A DNA stretch of 64,000 nt. Origin: an uncultured Flavobacteriaceae bacterium. Lineage in GTDB: Bacteria; Bacteroidota; Bacteroidia; Flavobacteriales; Flavobacteriaceae. Below the pieces are notes generated by a model. That model saw only the letters and a program-made list of their open reading frames with translations, ran no database searches and was not told the origin of the DNA. Where the stretch lies: positions 248,001 to 312,000 of the forward strand of contig CANNBV010000002.1 of the NCBI GenBank assembly GCA_947502975.1. The letters are read 5' to 3'. Made by a program: the position numbers and the translations under genes. Below are positions 31,207 through 40,715 of this stretch, piece by piece (within the stretch, counting starts at the first letter, position 1; the number at the start of each line of letters is the position of its first letter).

Positions 31207-32301
31207 ATGAAAAAAAACATTTTAGCATTGTCGGCTATTATTATGCTCTCTGTAAACATAAAAGCTCAATCCATTTTCAACAAGAGTACTATCAAAGAGC
31301 TTATGGAAAGAACAAATGCATACCAATTGGAGCATCCATGGCGAGAATACGATGATAACTGGATTCGTGGTACTTATTATGCTGGTGTTATGGCATGTTA
31401 CAATGCAACAGGAGATGAAACGTTTTTACAACAAACGGATAAATTATGTGAATCTTTAAATTGGAAAGTACCAACATTACCACCTGTACATCCAGCAAGT
31501 GGTGCTAATTTATTAACTACAGGACAAGCGATGATTCAGTCATACATGGCTAAGCCTGAAAAGAGTAAGATTAGAGGAATTATCGACCATTTAGACAATC
31601 CGAATCTTAGAAATCCAAAAGGCAACCCTCACCAATGGTATTATGAAAATGGGACAAGATATGTAGATGCTTTATTTACAGGACCACCAACTTTAGCTAT
31701 GCTCTATAATGTTACAGGTGATCAAAAATATTCAGACTGGATGGATGCTATGTTTTGGGATGTTTATGGTAAATTATATAATACAGATACTAATTTATTC
31801 TATAGAGATAAACGCTTTTTCCCATCAAATAAAAATGGAAAAAAAATAGTTTGGTCCAGAGGAAATGGATGGGCAATTGCTGGTATTGCACGAATTTTGG
31901 AGTACTTGCCTATGGAGCATGGCAACTATAAGCGCTATGAAGCGGTTCTTAAAAACATGGCAGCAGCTTTAAAAGAATGTCAAACAGAAGAAGGGTTTTG
32001 GTACCCTAACTTGGCAAATCCAGATGATGCACCTTTTAAAGAAACGAGCGGAACAAGCTTCTTTATTTATGGTCTTGCTTATGGTATCAATAATGGTATT
32101 CTTGATAAAAAAGAGTATTTACCAGTTGTAAAAAAAGCTTGGAAATCGGTTACAGATGAAATAAGTAAAGAAGGAAAAGTACAATGGGGGCAATTGGTAG
32201 GAGATCAACCTGTAAATTTATCGAAAGATGATTCTCATGAATATGTTACAGGAACATTCCTATTAGCAGCAAGCGAAATGTATAAAATGAATTTAAAATA
32301 A
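31207..32301 (+). CDS. GH105 unsaturated uronyl hydrolase
   Basis: 364-aa (alpha/alpha)6-barrel enzyme of family GH105. It has a signal peptide (IKA-Q near residue 21), the catalytic Asp154 in RYVDALFTGPP, and the WSRGNGWAIAG motif. It removes the 4,5-unsaturated uronic acid left at the non-reducing end by a polysaccharide lyase, acting in the periplasm. It heads the operon GH105-KduI-lyase-transporter, and its product rearranges to the substrate of KduI, the next gene. Confidence 0.92.
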   Translation: MKKNILALSAIIMLSVNIKAQSIFNKSTIKELMERTNAYQLEHPWREYDDNWIRGTYYAGVMACYNATGDETFLQQTDKLCESLNWKVPTLPPVHPASGANLLTTGQAMIQSYMAKPEKSKIRGIIDHLDNPNLRNPKGNPHQWYYENGTRYVDALFTGPPTLAMLYNVTGDQKYSDWMDAMFWDVYGKLYNTDTNLFYRDKRFFPSNKNGKKIVWSRGNGWAIAGIARILEYLPMEHGNYKRYEAVLKNMAAALKECQTEEGFWYPNLANPDDAPFKETSGTSFFIYGLAYGINNGILDKKEYLPVVKKAWKSVTDEISKEGKVQWGQLVGDQPVNLSKDDSHEYVTGTFLLAASEMYKMNLK

Positions 32302-32317
32302 AATAATAAACGCAAGA

Positions 32318-33163
32318 ATGACAAAGACCACTTATGAAGAGCGCTATGAAGCACATCCTGATGATGTGAAATCTTATGATACCACAAAATTAAGAGATCA
32401 TTTTTTAATAGATAAAATCTTTATTGAAAATGAAGTAAAACTAACGTATACGCATTATGATAGATACATTGCTGGAGGTGCTGTACCTGTAAATGAGGTA
32501 TTAAGTCTAGACGCGATAGATCCTTTAAAAGCTGAATATTTTTGTGATCGAAGAGAAGTTGGTATCATTAATATCGGTGGAACAGGAACTGTTTCTGTAG
32601 ATGGTACAGCATATAATTTAAATAAAAAAGAAGCGCTTTACATTGGTATGGGTGCAAAATCTATAACTTTTGAAAGTTCTGATGCATCTCATCCGGCATT
32701 ATTTTATATAAACTCTGCACCTGCTCATCATGCATTTCCAACTAAAAAAATTGGTAGAGAAGATGCCAATGTTTTACAACTTGGAAGTAAAGCAGATGCT
32801 AATGAGCGTGAGTTGTTTCAATACATTGTGTCTGCAACGGTACAAACTTGTCAATTACAAATGGGTATTACAGAATTAAAATCTGGTAGCGTATGGAATA
32901 CCATGCCAGCTCACACTCATAATCGTAGAATGGAAGTATATATGTATACTGATGTTGCAGAAGATCAAGCGGTATGTCATTTCATGGGGCAAGGTCATGA
33001 AACACGCCATATTTGGATGTCAAATAATCAAGCAGTTATTTCGCCACCTTGGTCTATACATTCTGGTGCTGGTACTTCTAACTATAGTTTTTTATGGGGA
33101 ATGGCAGGAGAGAATTTAGACTTCACCGACATGGACGGTATTAAAAAAAATGAGTTAAGATAA
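32318..33163 (+). CDS. kduI: 5-dehydro-4-deoxy-D-glucuronate isomerase KduI
   Basis: 281-aa cupin-fold isomerase, the length usual for KduI. It converts 5-keto-4-deoxyuronate to 2,5-diketo-3-deoxygluconate. The zinc-site segment PAHTHNRRMEVYMY (near residue 197) and the C-terminal HSGAGTSNYSFLWGMAGEN are characteristic. There is no signal peptide, so it is cytosolic. It starts 16 nt after GH105. Confidence 0.93.
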   Translation: MTKTTYEERYEAHPDDVKSYDTTKLRDHFLIDKIFIENEVKLTYTHYDRYIAGGAVPVNEVLSLDAIDPLKAEYFCDRREVGIINIGGTGTVSVDGTAYNLNKKEALYIGMGAKSITFESSDASHPALFYINSAPAHHAFPTKKIGREDANVLQLGSKADANERELFQYIVSATVQTCQLQMGITELKSGSVWNTMPAHTHNRRMEVYMYTDVAEDQAVCHFMGQGHETRHIWMSNNQAVISPPWSIHSGAGTSNYSFLWGMAGENLDFTDMDGIKKNELR

Positions 33164-33182
33164 TAACCAAATTTGTATTAAA

Positions 33183-35132
33183 ATGAATATTAGATTTCTG
33201 TATAATATGTCTAAAATATTAGTTTATGGAATATTTAGTATTGCTTTACTCATACTTACTCAAGCATGTACATCTCATAAAGATAGAAACTCTAGGGTGG
33301 GAGCTAAAGTTTTAGATACTACTTTTATTCCTAAAGAAGCAGCTTCATTACATACATTAACTTCTGAGATACATCCGATTTCAGAAAAAATTAAATCCTT
33401 CTTAGATACCCAAGAGATTACACAAAATTTTAATACGTCTGAATTAAGCAAAAGAGATTATCTTAAAATAATAGAGAATCAGGTAAGTGCTATGGTTAAA
33501 TATCAAGACAAGAGTGGCCGTATTATAGATCCGGTTGAAAACATCGAAAAATATTATACAACTCCTTGTTTTGCACATGCTATATCAGTTTTAGTAGCAT
33601 CTTCTAACATAGATAAAGATAGTCCACTTGCTAAAAGTGGTATGAAGGCCTTAAGTGCGTCACTTGATGATATGGTAAACGATACTGTAAATGGAAATCA
33701 TGGTGACTTTTATACGTGGCCTGTAATGCTTGCATATATAATGTTTAAAGATATTGCCAATGCAGATTTAGTGAAATCGTGGGATGAAAAAATAAGAACT
33801 ATTGATATTTCAAAAGTATACGAATTCTATAATAAGAAGAGAAATCTCAACTGGATTTTAGTACATGCTTCTGGAGAGTTTCTAAGAGCTAAAGAAGGCT
33901 TTACATCTCCCGAATATCATGAACGAATGATCAAGTATCAACTAGGTAATTTTACAGATTTAGGAATGTATGATGAACATGGTAACCCATTTGCATACGA
34001 CCTTTTTGCAAGACATTATTTAAATGGAATGTTGCAGTTTGATTACACTGGAGAGCATTTTTTAGTACTGAGAGATAATTTATGGAGAGGCGCATGGACT
34101 TCTTTATTTATGCAATCACCTTTTGGAGAATTACCAGCTGGTTTTAGAAGTAGTCATCACATTTGGAATGAAGCAGAACAATGTGTTGTTTTTGAAATCT
34201 ATGCTGCTGCTTATGCTAAAATCGGACTTACCAAAGAAGCTAGTGCATTTAAAAGGGGTGCGATGTTATCTCTAGGTTCTATAGCTAATTGGATTCGTGA
34301 AGATGGCTCTGGATATATTGTTAAAAATAAGTTTCAAATAGAAAAAAAGCATGGGTATGAAAGATATTCAGTACATACATGTTATAATATGTTAGCTATG
34401 TCTATGTTAGCTCAAGCATGGCAATTTTCTAATGACAATATAAAAGAACTTCCTGCGCCAGCAGATATTGGAGAATTTGTATTACCAGTAGTGGAACCTT
34501 TTCATAAAGTATTTGCAAATTTCAAAGGAAATTATATTGAATATGATACCAAAGGCGATCAAAAATATAACCCAACAGGAATTATTCGTGTACATTTAAA
34601 AGGAGGACATCCACAACTAGGTCCATCTGATGGTGTTGCAGAGTTATTTGGTGGAAAGGGTAATGTAATGGCTTTGGGACCAATGTGGCGCGATAAAGAA
34701 GGGAAATGGGTTTCATTAGCAAAATATACTGAGCCTAAACCAGAAGTAACTATATTAAAGGAAACAGCTGCTGAAGTGAAGTTTAGTATTAGCTACAAAT
34801 TGTCTGAATCCACTAAAGTTGATGAGATTATTTCTATCAATGATGATGGTATCACTGTGACAGATGAATTTACAGGAATTACCGGAGCTAAAAAATTACT
34901 TTGGCCTATGCTAATTAATGATGGGACCAACGATGTTAATATAGAAAAAAGCAATAATTCAGTATCACTTACATTAAATGGTAAAGGTATAAATTTGAGT
35001 ATTGAAAGCCCTCAAAATGTTAATCTCACTATTTCGCAAGAAAAATTAAATCACAGAAATGGTATAGCAAGCCCGCTTTATGTTGATTTTAAAGACAACA
35101 AAATTACATACAAATTAAAAGCAGTACAATAG
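33183..35132 (+). CDS. toroid-fold lipoprotein, possible polysaccharide lyase/hydrolase
   Basis: 649-aa protein with a lipoprotein-like N-terminus (LTQACTS, Cys near residue 29). Residues of about 90-420 look like an (alpha/alpha) toroid (GDFYTWPVMLAY, DEHGNPFAYDLFARHYLNGML, FRSSHHIWNEAEQ), and about 440-645 is beta-rich, the layout of heparinase-fold lyases. I do not recognise a specific CAZy family. Position between KduI and the transporter argues for action on the polymer or oligosaccharide of this locus. Confidence 0.6.
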   Translation: MNIRFLYNMSKILVYGIFSIALLILTQACTSHKDRNSRVGAKVLDTTFIPKEAASLHTLTSEIHPISEKIKSFLDTQEITQNFNTSELSKRDYLKIIENQVSAMVKYQDKSGRIIDPVENIEKYYTTPCFAHAISVLVASSNIDKDSPLAKSGMKALSASLDDMVNDTVNGNHGDFYTWPVMLAYIMFKDIANADLVKSWDEKIRTIDISKVYEFYNKKRNLNWILVHASGEFLRAKEGFTSPEYHERMIKYQLGNFTDLGMYDEHGNPFAYDLFARHYLNGMLQFDYTGEHFLVLRDNLWRGAWTSLFMQSPFGELPAGFRSSHHIWNEAEQCVVFEIYAAAYAKIGLTKEASAFKRGAMLSLGSIANWIREDGSGYIVKNKFQIEKKHGYERYSVHTCYNMLAMSMLAQAWQFSNDNIKELPAPADIGEFVLPVVEPFHKVFANFKGNYIEYDTKGDQKYNPTGIIRVHLKGGHPQLGPSDGVAELFGGKGNVMALGPMWRDKEGKWVSLAKYTEPKPEVTILKETAAEVKFSISYKLSESTKVDEIISINDDGITVTDEFTGITGAKKLLWPMLINDGTNDVNIEKSNNSVSLTLNGKGINLSIESPQNVNLTISQEKLNHRNGIASPLYVDFKDNKITYKLKAVQ

Positions 35133-35186
35133 CTTTTAATTTTTACAAGATTCTAATTCATAATGAGTTAGATAAAACAACTAAGT

Positions 35187-36434
35187 ATGTCGAAATTTAA
35201 AAAACTACTCATAAGCGTTTTACCAGGAATCTTTTTAATTGGGTATAATGTAGGAACAGGAAGTGTAACTTCTATGTCAAAAGCTGGCGCTAACTTTGGT
35301 TTAGATTTGCTGTGGACTGTATTGGTAAGTTGCCTAATGACATACTATTTAATCGTATTATTTAGTCGCTATACGATGGTGACCAAAGAAACGGTTATTC
35401 AAGGTATTAAAAAGCATATTCATCCCGCTTTAGCTATTGTTTTGATTGTTGCCTTATGTACAATAATAGTAAGTGCTCTTACAGGTTTATTAGGAATAAT
35501 GGCAGATGTAATGGAAGAATGGTCTTTGGCTGTATTACCATGGCATATTTCATCTCTAGTATGGGCTATTATTATAGGTGCCTTAATTTACATACTTATT
35601 TGGGTTGGTAATTATGATTTATTTGAGAAAATATTAGCCGTTTTAGTAGCTATAATGGCTCTAGCTTTTATCACAACCATGTTTGTAAATTTTCCGTCAA
35701 TATCTGAATTGGCAAAAGGGTTTGTTCCAAGATTTCCTGAAACAGCAGAAGGTAGTGATAATAGTCCGTTCATTATAATAGCTGGTATGGTAGGTACAAC
35801 AGTCTCTGTATTTGCATTTGTAATTAGGTCGCAAATTGTAAAAGATACAGGTTGGGATATGTCGGATAACAAAGTTCAAAAACGTGATGCTTTTGTAAGT
35901 GCGTCTTTAATGTTTATTATTAGTGCTGCAATATTAATTACAGCCGCCTCAACATTAAATGTTCAAGGGTTAAGTCTAAATAATGTTGCAGAAATGATTC
36001 CACTTATGGAACCTATAGCCGGTAAAGCGGCACTTGCTGTTTTTGTTATTGGTATTCTTGCAGCTGGTTTATCTTCTCATCTACCCAATACATTGGTGAT
36101 TCCTTGGTTAATTATTGATTATAGAGAACAAGAAAGAAATACAAAAACGATAACATCCCGTCTAATTGTATTGCTTCTAACGCTTTCTAGTATTTTAGGT
36201 ATAGGTTTTGGTTTTAGACCAGTATTTATTTTGATGCTATCACAGGCTAGTATAGCTATAGTGTTACCAATTACTGTTGGATCAGTGTTTTATTTAACTT
36301 GCAAAAAATCATTAATGAAATCGCATGTAAACAAAATACATGATATCATTATACTTATATTGATTATGGTATTTACAATTTATGTTAGTAGTTTAGGTGT
36401 TGAGGGGTTAATAAAAGATCTTATGCATAATTAA
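35187..36434 (+). CDS. Nramp-like membrane transporter
   Basis: 415-aa protein with about eleven hydrophobic segments and an Nramp/LeuT-type start (PGIFLIGYNVGTGSVTSMSKA). The Nramp metal motif D-P-G-N is replaced by N-V-G-T-G, so metal transport is doubtful. Relatives in polysaccharide loci may carry organic substrates such as unsaturated uronate monomers (inference). It is encoded within the same operon, 54 nt after the preceding gene. Confidence 0.65.
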   Translation: MSKFKKLLISVLPGIFLIGYNVGTGSVTSMSKAGANFGLDLLWTVLVSCLMTYYLIVLFSRYTMVTKETVIQGIKKHIHPALAIVLIVALCTIIVSALTGLLGIMADVMEEWSLAVLPWHISSLVWAIIIGALIYILIWVGNYDLFEKILAVLVAIMALAFITTMFVNFPSISELAKGFVPRFPETAEGSDNSPFIIIAGMVGTTVSVFAFVIRSQIVKDTGWDMSDNKVQKRDAFVSASLMFIISAAILITAASTLNVQGLSLNNVAEMIPLMEPIAGKAALAVFVIGILAAGLSSHLPNTLVIPWLIIDYREQERNTKTITSRLIVLLLTLSSILGIGFGFRPVFILMLSQASIAIVLPITVGSVFYLTCKKSLMKSHVNKIHDIIILILIMVFTIYVSSLGVEGLIKDLMHN

Positions 36435-36528
36435 GGTTATAAAATTATTTTTTAGTTTGAATTTTTCTAATTAAAAATTCAATAAAACTTATACATGCTA
36501 TAATTTTATTTTACATATTAAAAAACTT

Positions 36529-38574
36529 ATGAAGTTTTATAAATCATTACTAATCTTTATATTTTGTTTGTCTTACGTAACGTTAAATGCACAAAAAGTA
36601 TGGGAAACTATAAATTCTGTTGAAGACTTTTACGAAACTTATCCATCCCAGGTAGACTCAATATTCAGTGCTATAAATCTTGATTATAAGGGGCTCAAAA
36701 AGGCTAAAATAGCTTTTGAAAAGGGAAAAAAAAATATAGCTCTTAAAGAAATATTAAGGTATTACGATACTAAAGAAATGCCAAAGTGGATGTATAGAAG
36801 TATCCCGCAGATATCGGATAAGACAGATCCAAAAGTCGGTCACATTTTAGATGATATTTTTATTGTACAGAATGTGGCAAATAAAGTTCCTATTTTAGAA
36901 AATGGACATAGAGACTGGTACTATACAGGAAAATATAATGAGAAAGAATGGGCAATGATTTCAAATAGACATCATCAATTAGATACCATGCGTACATGTT
37001 TTTTTAATACAGGTAATCCTAAATACGCGAATTACATTGATGCTTTTTTAAAAGATTTTATAACTGCAAGCTGGCCTTATCCTGAAAAACAAGAGTGGGG
37101 TGTTTTATGGAGAGGATTAGAGATTTCTTTTAGAGCAAAAGCTTGGGCAAAGATTTTTTATGAGTTTAGGAATACAAAATACATCTCTGATGCTACACGA
37201 TTGTTGATGTTGGCAAGTCTTCCAGATCATGCTCATTACAATAGAAATTTTCATATAGGTGGTAATTGGCTAGCAATGGAGATTTCTGGTTTAGCTAATG
37301 TAGCAGGTTATTTTCCTGAATATAAAAAGTCACCTGAATGGATGGAATATGCCATGAATAAACTCACATGGAGTTCAAAAAATCAAACGTATCCTGATGG
37401 CGTTCAAAACGAATTAACCTCACACTACCACAGAGTAGCGGTAGAGAATTTTTTAGAGTTTGAAGCTGTCTGTAATGATGTAGGTGTAGCTATAACAGAT
37501 GAATTGGAAAGTACAATCAAAAAAATGTTAGCGTATACAGCAAAAACAATGCGCCCAAATGGTATGCGTATCTTGAATAATGATGGCGATTTAGCAGATG
37601 ATAGAGATTTTACTATTCAAAATGCCAAAAAATATGACACGCCAGAACTTATATACATAGCGACCAATGGTAAAGAAGGTATAAAACCTACAGATGGTCC
37701 ATCTTACATTTATCCATGGGCTGGTCATTTAATTTCCAGAAACGGGTTCCATAAAGACGCGCATTGGTCTTTCTTTGATATTGGTCCATATGGAAGTACA
37801 CATCAACATAAAGACAAACTACACATTTCTATACACGCTTACGGAAGAGATCTTTTGGTAGATAGTGGTCGCTTTGCTTATTCTGGAGAAATAGCAAAGA
37901 AGTTTAGAGAATATGCATTAAGCAGTTTTGGTCATAATACCATTTGTATAGATGGGAAAAGTCAATCCAAGTATGAAGGTATGGCAAAAAAAGCCATTGA
38001 TACTAAAAATTATAAGCTCGCTAAAACCTACGATTATGCTTCGGCAAGTATGTCTTTTTATGAAAATTTAGAAGGAGAAGCTACTCATACGCGAGCTTTA
38101 GCTTATGTGAAAAATAAATTTTGGCTAGTAGCTGATAAGATTACCTCAGATAGAAAAAGGAATTTAGATATCAATTGGATATGGCATCCTAGAAATAATG
38201 TTAAAGTAGATGGAACTGTTGTAAAAACTGAAAACGATAGAGGGAACTTAAAAGTTATACCTATTACAAATCAAAAGTTTACAATCAAGGTAGAAAAAGG
38301 AGAAGAAAACCCTGTTAGAGCTTGGTATAGTAGAGAGTATAATATCTTTGAACCTACACCAAATACAAAATATACATGTAAGTCAAAACCTAATGAAGTA
38401 TTGGCTTGGTTATTAGTGCCCTACGAGAGCGAAGCACCTAATATTACTACTAAGATAATTAGTATAACAGATGATGAAATTAAGGTAAGCGTGTCAATAA
38501 ATGATGAAGAAGTTGAGGTAGATTTACCTTTTGAAAACTCTAATGATGTATCGGTCACCTTAAATAGGAGTTAA
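36529..38574 (+). CDS. heparinase II/III-family polysaccharide lyase
   Basis: 681-aa protein with signal peptide (LNA-Q near residue 22), an N-terminal toroid domain (about 90-380, with NFHIGGNWLAME and DGVQNELTSHYHRVAVE) and the heparinase II/III beta domain. The diagnostic HQHKDKLHISIHAYGRDLLV occurs near residue 425, followed by DSGRFAY. These enzymes cleave uronic-acid polysaccharides by beta-elimination, giving the unsaturated ends that GH105 removes. It closes the operon. Confidence 0.9.
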   Translation: MKFYKSLLIFIFCLSYVTLNAQKVWETINSVEDFYETYPSQVDSIFSAINLDYKGLKKAKIAFEKGKKNIALKEILRYYDTKEMPKWMYRSIPQISDKTDPKVGHILDDIFIVQNVANKVPILENGHRDWYYTGKYNEKEWAMISNRHHQLDTMRTCFFNTGNPKYANYIDAFLKDFITASWPYPEKQEWGVLWRGLEISFRAKAWAKIFYEFRNTKYISDATRLLMLASLPDHAHYNRNFHIGGNWLAMEISGLANVAGYFPEYKKSPEWMEYAMNKLTWSSKNQTYPDGVQNELTSHYHRVAVENFLEFEAVCNDVGVAITDELESTIKKMLAYTAKTMRPNGMRILNNDGDLADDRDFTIQNAKKYDTPELIYIATNGKEGIKPTDGPSYIYPWAGHLISRNGFHKDAHWSFFDIGPYGSTHQHKDKLHISIHAYGRDLLVDSGRFAYSGEIAKKFREYALSSFGHNTICIDGKSQSKYEGMAKKAIDTKNYKLAKTYDYASASMSFYENLEGEATHTRALAYVKNKFWLVADKITSDRKRNLDINWIWHPRNNVKVDGTVVKTENDRGNLKVIPITNQKFTIKVEKGEENPVRAWYSREYNIFEPTPNTKYTCKSKPNEVLAWLLVPYESEAPNITTKIISITDDEIKVSVSINDEEVEVDLPFENSNDVSVTLNRS

Positions 38575-38629
38575 ATCGATATCTATAACATTTTAAGTTG
38601 CTCTAAATACATTGGTTTTCTTTAACGAT

Positions 38630-39229
38630 TTAGGTATGAAATATCTTTAAGGGATGTCTAGTTAATATAAATAAGATAGTGCTATTATTTTTACCAATTT
38701 TCTCCCTAAGAATCCTAAATGCTTTACTCATATGGGTTTCTACGGTTTTTATAGAAACTTTTAAATAATTTGATATTTCAACATAAGATAGGCCCTCCAT
38801 TCTACTCAATAAAAATGTTTCTTTACATTTCGGAGGTAACGATTCAATTTCTTGTTTTATAAGATTAACCAAGTCATTAAATTCTTTTTCGCTAGTTTTT
38901 TCAAGATAAAGGTCCATTTCTTCAATATACTTTTTTTCTAAAGCTGTAGTTGCCACATCCTTTCTATAAAGATCTATAAATTCATTGTATACCGATTTGT
39001 ATAAGAATTTTTTTAGAGAAGCAATGTGCCTTAATCTCTTGCGTTTTTCCCAAACTACAATAAAAACATTTTGCACAATATCATCTGCTCGATAATGGTC
39101 TCTAGACAGATTTTTTGCATAATTAAACAAGTCACTATAGTAAATGTCAACCATATACATATAAGCCTTTTCATCTCCTTTTTCAAGACGTTTTAAGAGG
39201 TAATCATGGTTTTTAAAATTGTTTTTCAA
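38630..39229 (-). CDS. ECF RNA polymerase sigma factor
   Basis: 199-aa sigma-70 family ECF factor: region 2 with D-D-I-V-Q-N-V-F (about residues 47-60) and region 4 HTH (SYVEISNYLKVSIKTVETHMSKAF). The apparent start is TTG at 39229; no in-frame ATG lies before region 2 begins. In Bacteroidota such factors are released by a FecR anti-sigma and switch on a SusC/SusD pair. Here the partner FecR is encoded divergently instead of in the same operon. Confidence 0.9.
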   Translation of the reverse strand: MKNNFKNHDYLLKRLEKGDEKAYMYMVDIYYSDLFNYAKNLSRDHYRADDIVQNVFIVVWEKRKRLRHIASLKKFLYKSVYNEFIDLYRKDVATTALEKKYIEEMDLYLEKTSEKEFNDLVNLIKQEIESLPPKCKETFLLSRMEGLSYVEISNYLKVSIKTVETHMSKAFRILREKIGKNNSTILFILTRHPLKIFHT

Positions 39230-39343
39230 GAGAGAAAATGAAGAAAATTTAACTCAAATATAACTTTTTTTTTAATCTCACTCAGGGTATAAGACTTTTA
39301 GTTTCGTCTCAAAAATATAACAAGTAAAAAGTTATAAGATTCA

Positions 39344-40528
39344 ATGATAGACAAATTACTTCCCAAATTCTTATCTAATGATGCAAATTTTGAAGAATTG
39401 CAACAATTAGAGCGTTGGATTAAAAATGAGGAAAATAAAACCTTATTTCTGGAATATATCAAGATAAATACAGCTGTTAATAAGGTTATGAATGACACTA
39501 ATCAAGACATTGAAAATAAGCAGGAAATCAAAAAAGCTATTAGACTTAGAATTAAAGAAATAGAACGCAGGGACAGAAAAAACAGGTATAAATTTCTTAA
39601 GTACGCAGCTGTAATAGCAGTAGCTTTTGGATTGGGTTATATATTTAATACTAAGATATTAAACAAAGAAAGATTAATAGAGACACCTATTATTGTTGAT
39701 AATCAAGTAGAGACAGGAACGTATAAAGCCACACTTACTTTAGAAAATGGTTTACAGATAAAATTAAAACAAGGAGAATCTTATCAATTAAATGATATCG
39801 TTAGTAATGGCGAGAGGCTTGTTTATAAAATGAATAAAAAAGTCAATGATAACAAGCCAATACATGACAACGTAGTTTACAATTATTTAACGGTACCTAG
39901 AGGAGGGCAATTTTTTGTTCAATTATCAGACAGTACAAAAGTATGGTTGAATTCAGATTCTCAATTAAAGTATCCAGTTACATTTAAGCCTAATGAGGCG
40001 CGACAAGTAGAACTAGTTTATGGCGAAGCTTACTTTGATGTTTCTCCTAGCACACATCATAATGGAGCTTCCTTTAAGGTGCATCATCATAAACAAGATG
40101 TTGAGGTATTAGGGACAGAGTTTAATATAAAAGCTTATGAAGATGAAGTAGAGGTTCTAACAACATTAGTTGAAGGAAAAGTTATGGTGAGCAATGCTAT
40201 TATGAAACAAGGTTTATCGCCAAATCAGCAATCCATTATAGATAGAAGCAACAACAACATTATAGTTTCAGATATAGATGTTTATATGGAAGTATCATGG
40301 CGAGAAGGTGTTTTTAGTTTTAGAAGAAAATCTCTTGAAGAAATAATGATAGTATTATCAAGATGGTATGATATAGATGTGCGATTTGAAGACGAGGCGC
40401 TTAAAAATGAAAAATTTATAGGAACCCTAAGTAAAAATCAAAGTATTATAGATATTCTATCAGCTATAAAAAGCACCAATACAATCAATAATTATGAAAT
40501 TAATAAAAAAGTAGTAACACTTAGATAG
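39344..40528 (+). CDS. FecR-family anti-sigma factor
   Basis: 394-aa protein: cytoplasmic N-terminus, one membrane helix (YAAVIAVAFGLGYIF, near residue 90), the periplasmic FecR domain (LTVPRGGQFFVQLSDSTKVWLNS onward) and the C-terminal DUF4974 region. It transmits a signal from the outer-membrane SusC-like transporter to the ECF sigma factor. It lies 187 bp upstream of susC. Confidence 0.9.
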   Translation: MIDKLLPKFLSNDANFEELQQLERWIKNEENKTLFLEYIKINTAVNKVMNDTNQDIENKQEIKKAIRLRIKEIERRDRKNRYKFLKYAAVIAVAFGLGYIFNTKILNKERLIETPIIVDNQVETGTYKATLTLENGLQIKLKQGESYQLNDIVSNGERLVYKMNKKVNDNKPIHDNVVYNYLTVPRGGQFFVQLSDSTKVWLNSDSQLKYPVTFKPNEARQVELVYGEAYFDVSPSTHHNGASFKVHHHKQDVEVLGTEFNIKAYEDEVEVLTTLVEGKVMVSNAIMKQGLSPNQQSIIDRSNNNIIVSDIDVYMEVSWREGVFSFRRKSLEEIMIVLSRWYDIDVRFEDEALKNEKFIGTLSKNQSIIDILSAIKSTNTINNYEINKKVVTLR

Positions 40529-40715
40529 ACGATTAAATACATTATGATAAACCACAAGAATATAATTTAACTCAAAAAACTTTATTGCCTATGATAATAT
40601 AATACTTAGAAAATAAAAAGGAGGAAAGTAGTTTATACCTGGACAGTTTCTTACTACTTCCCCCTTAAGTGTATTAATTAATTAAACATTTAACTAACCA
40701 ATAACTTTCAAATTT

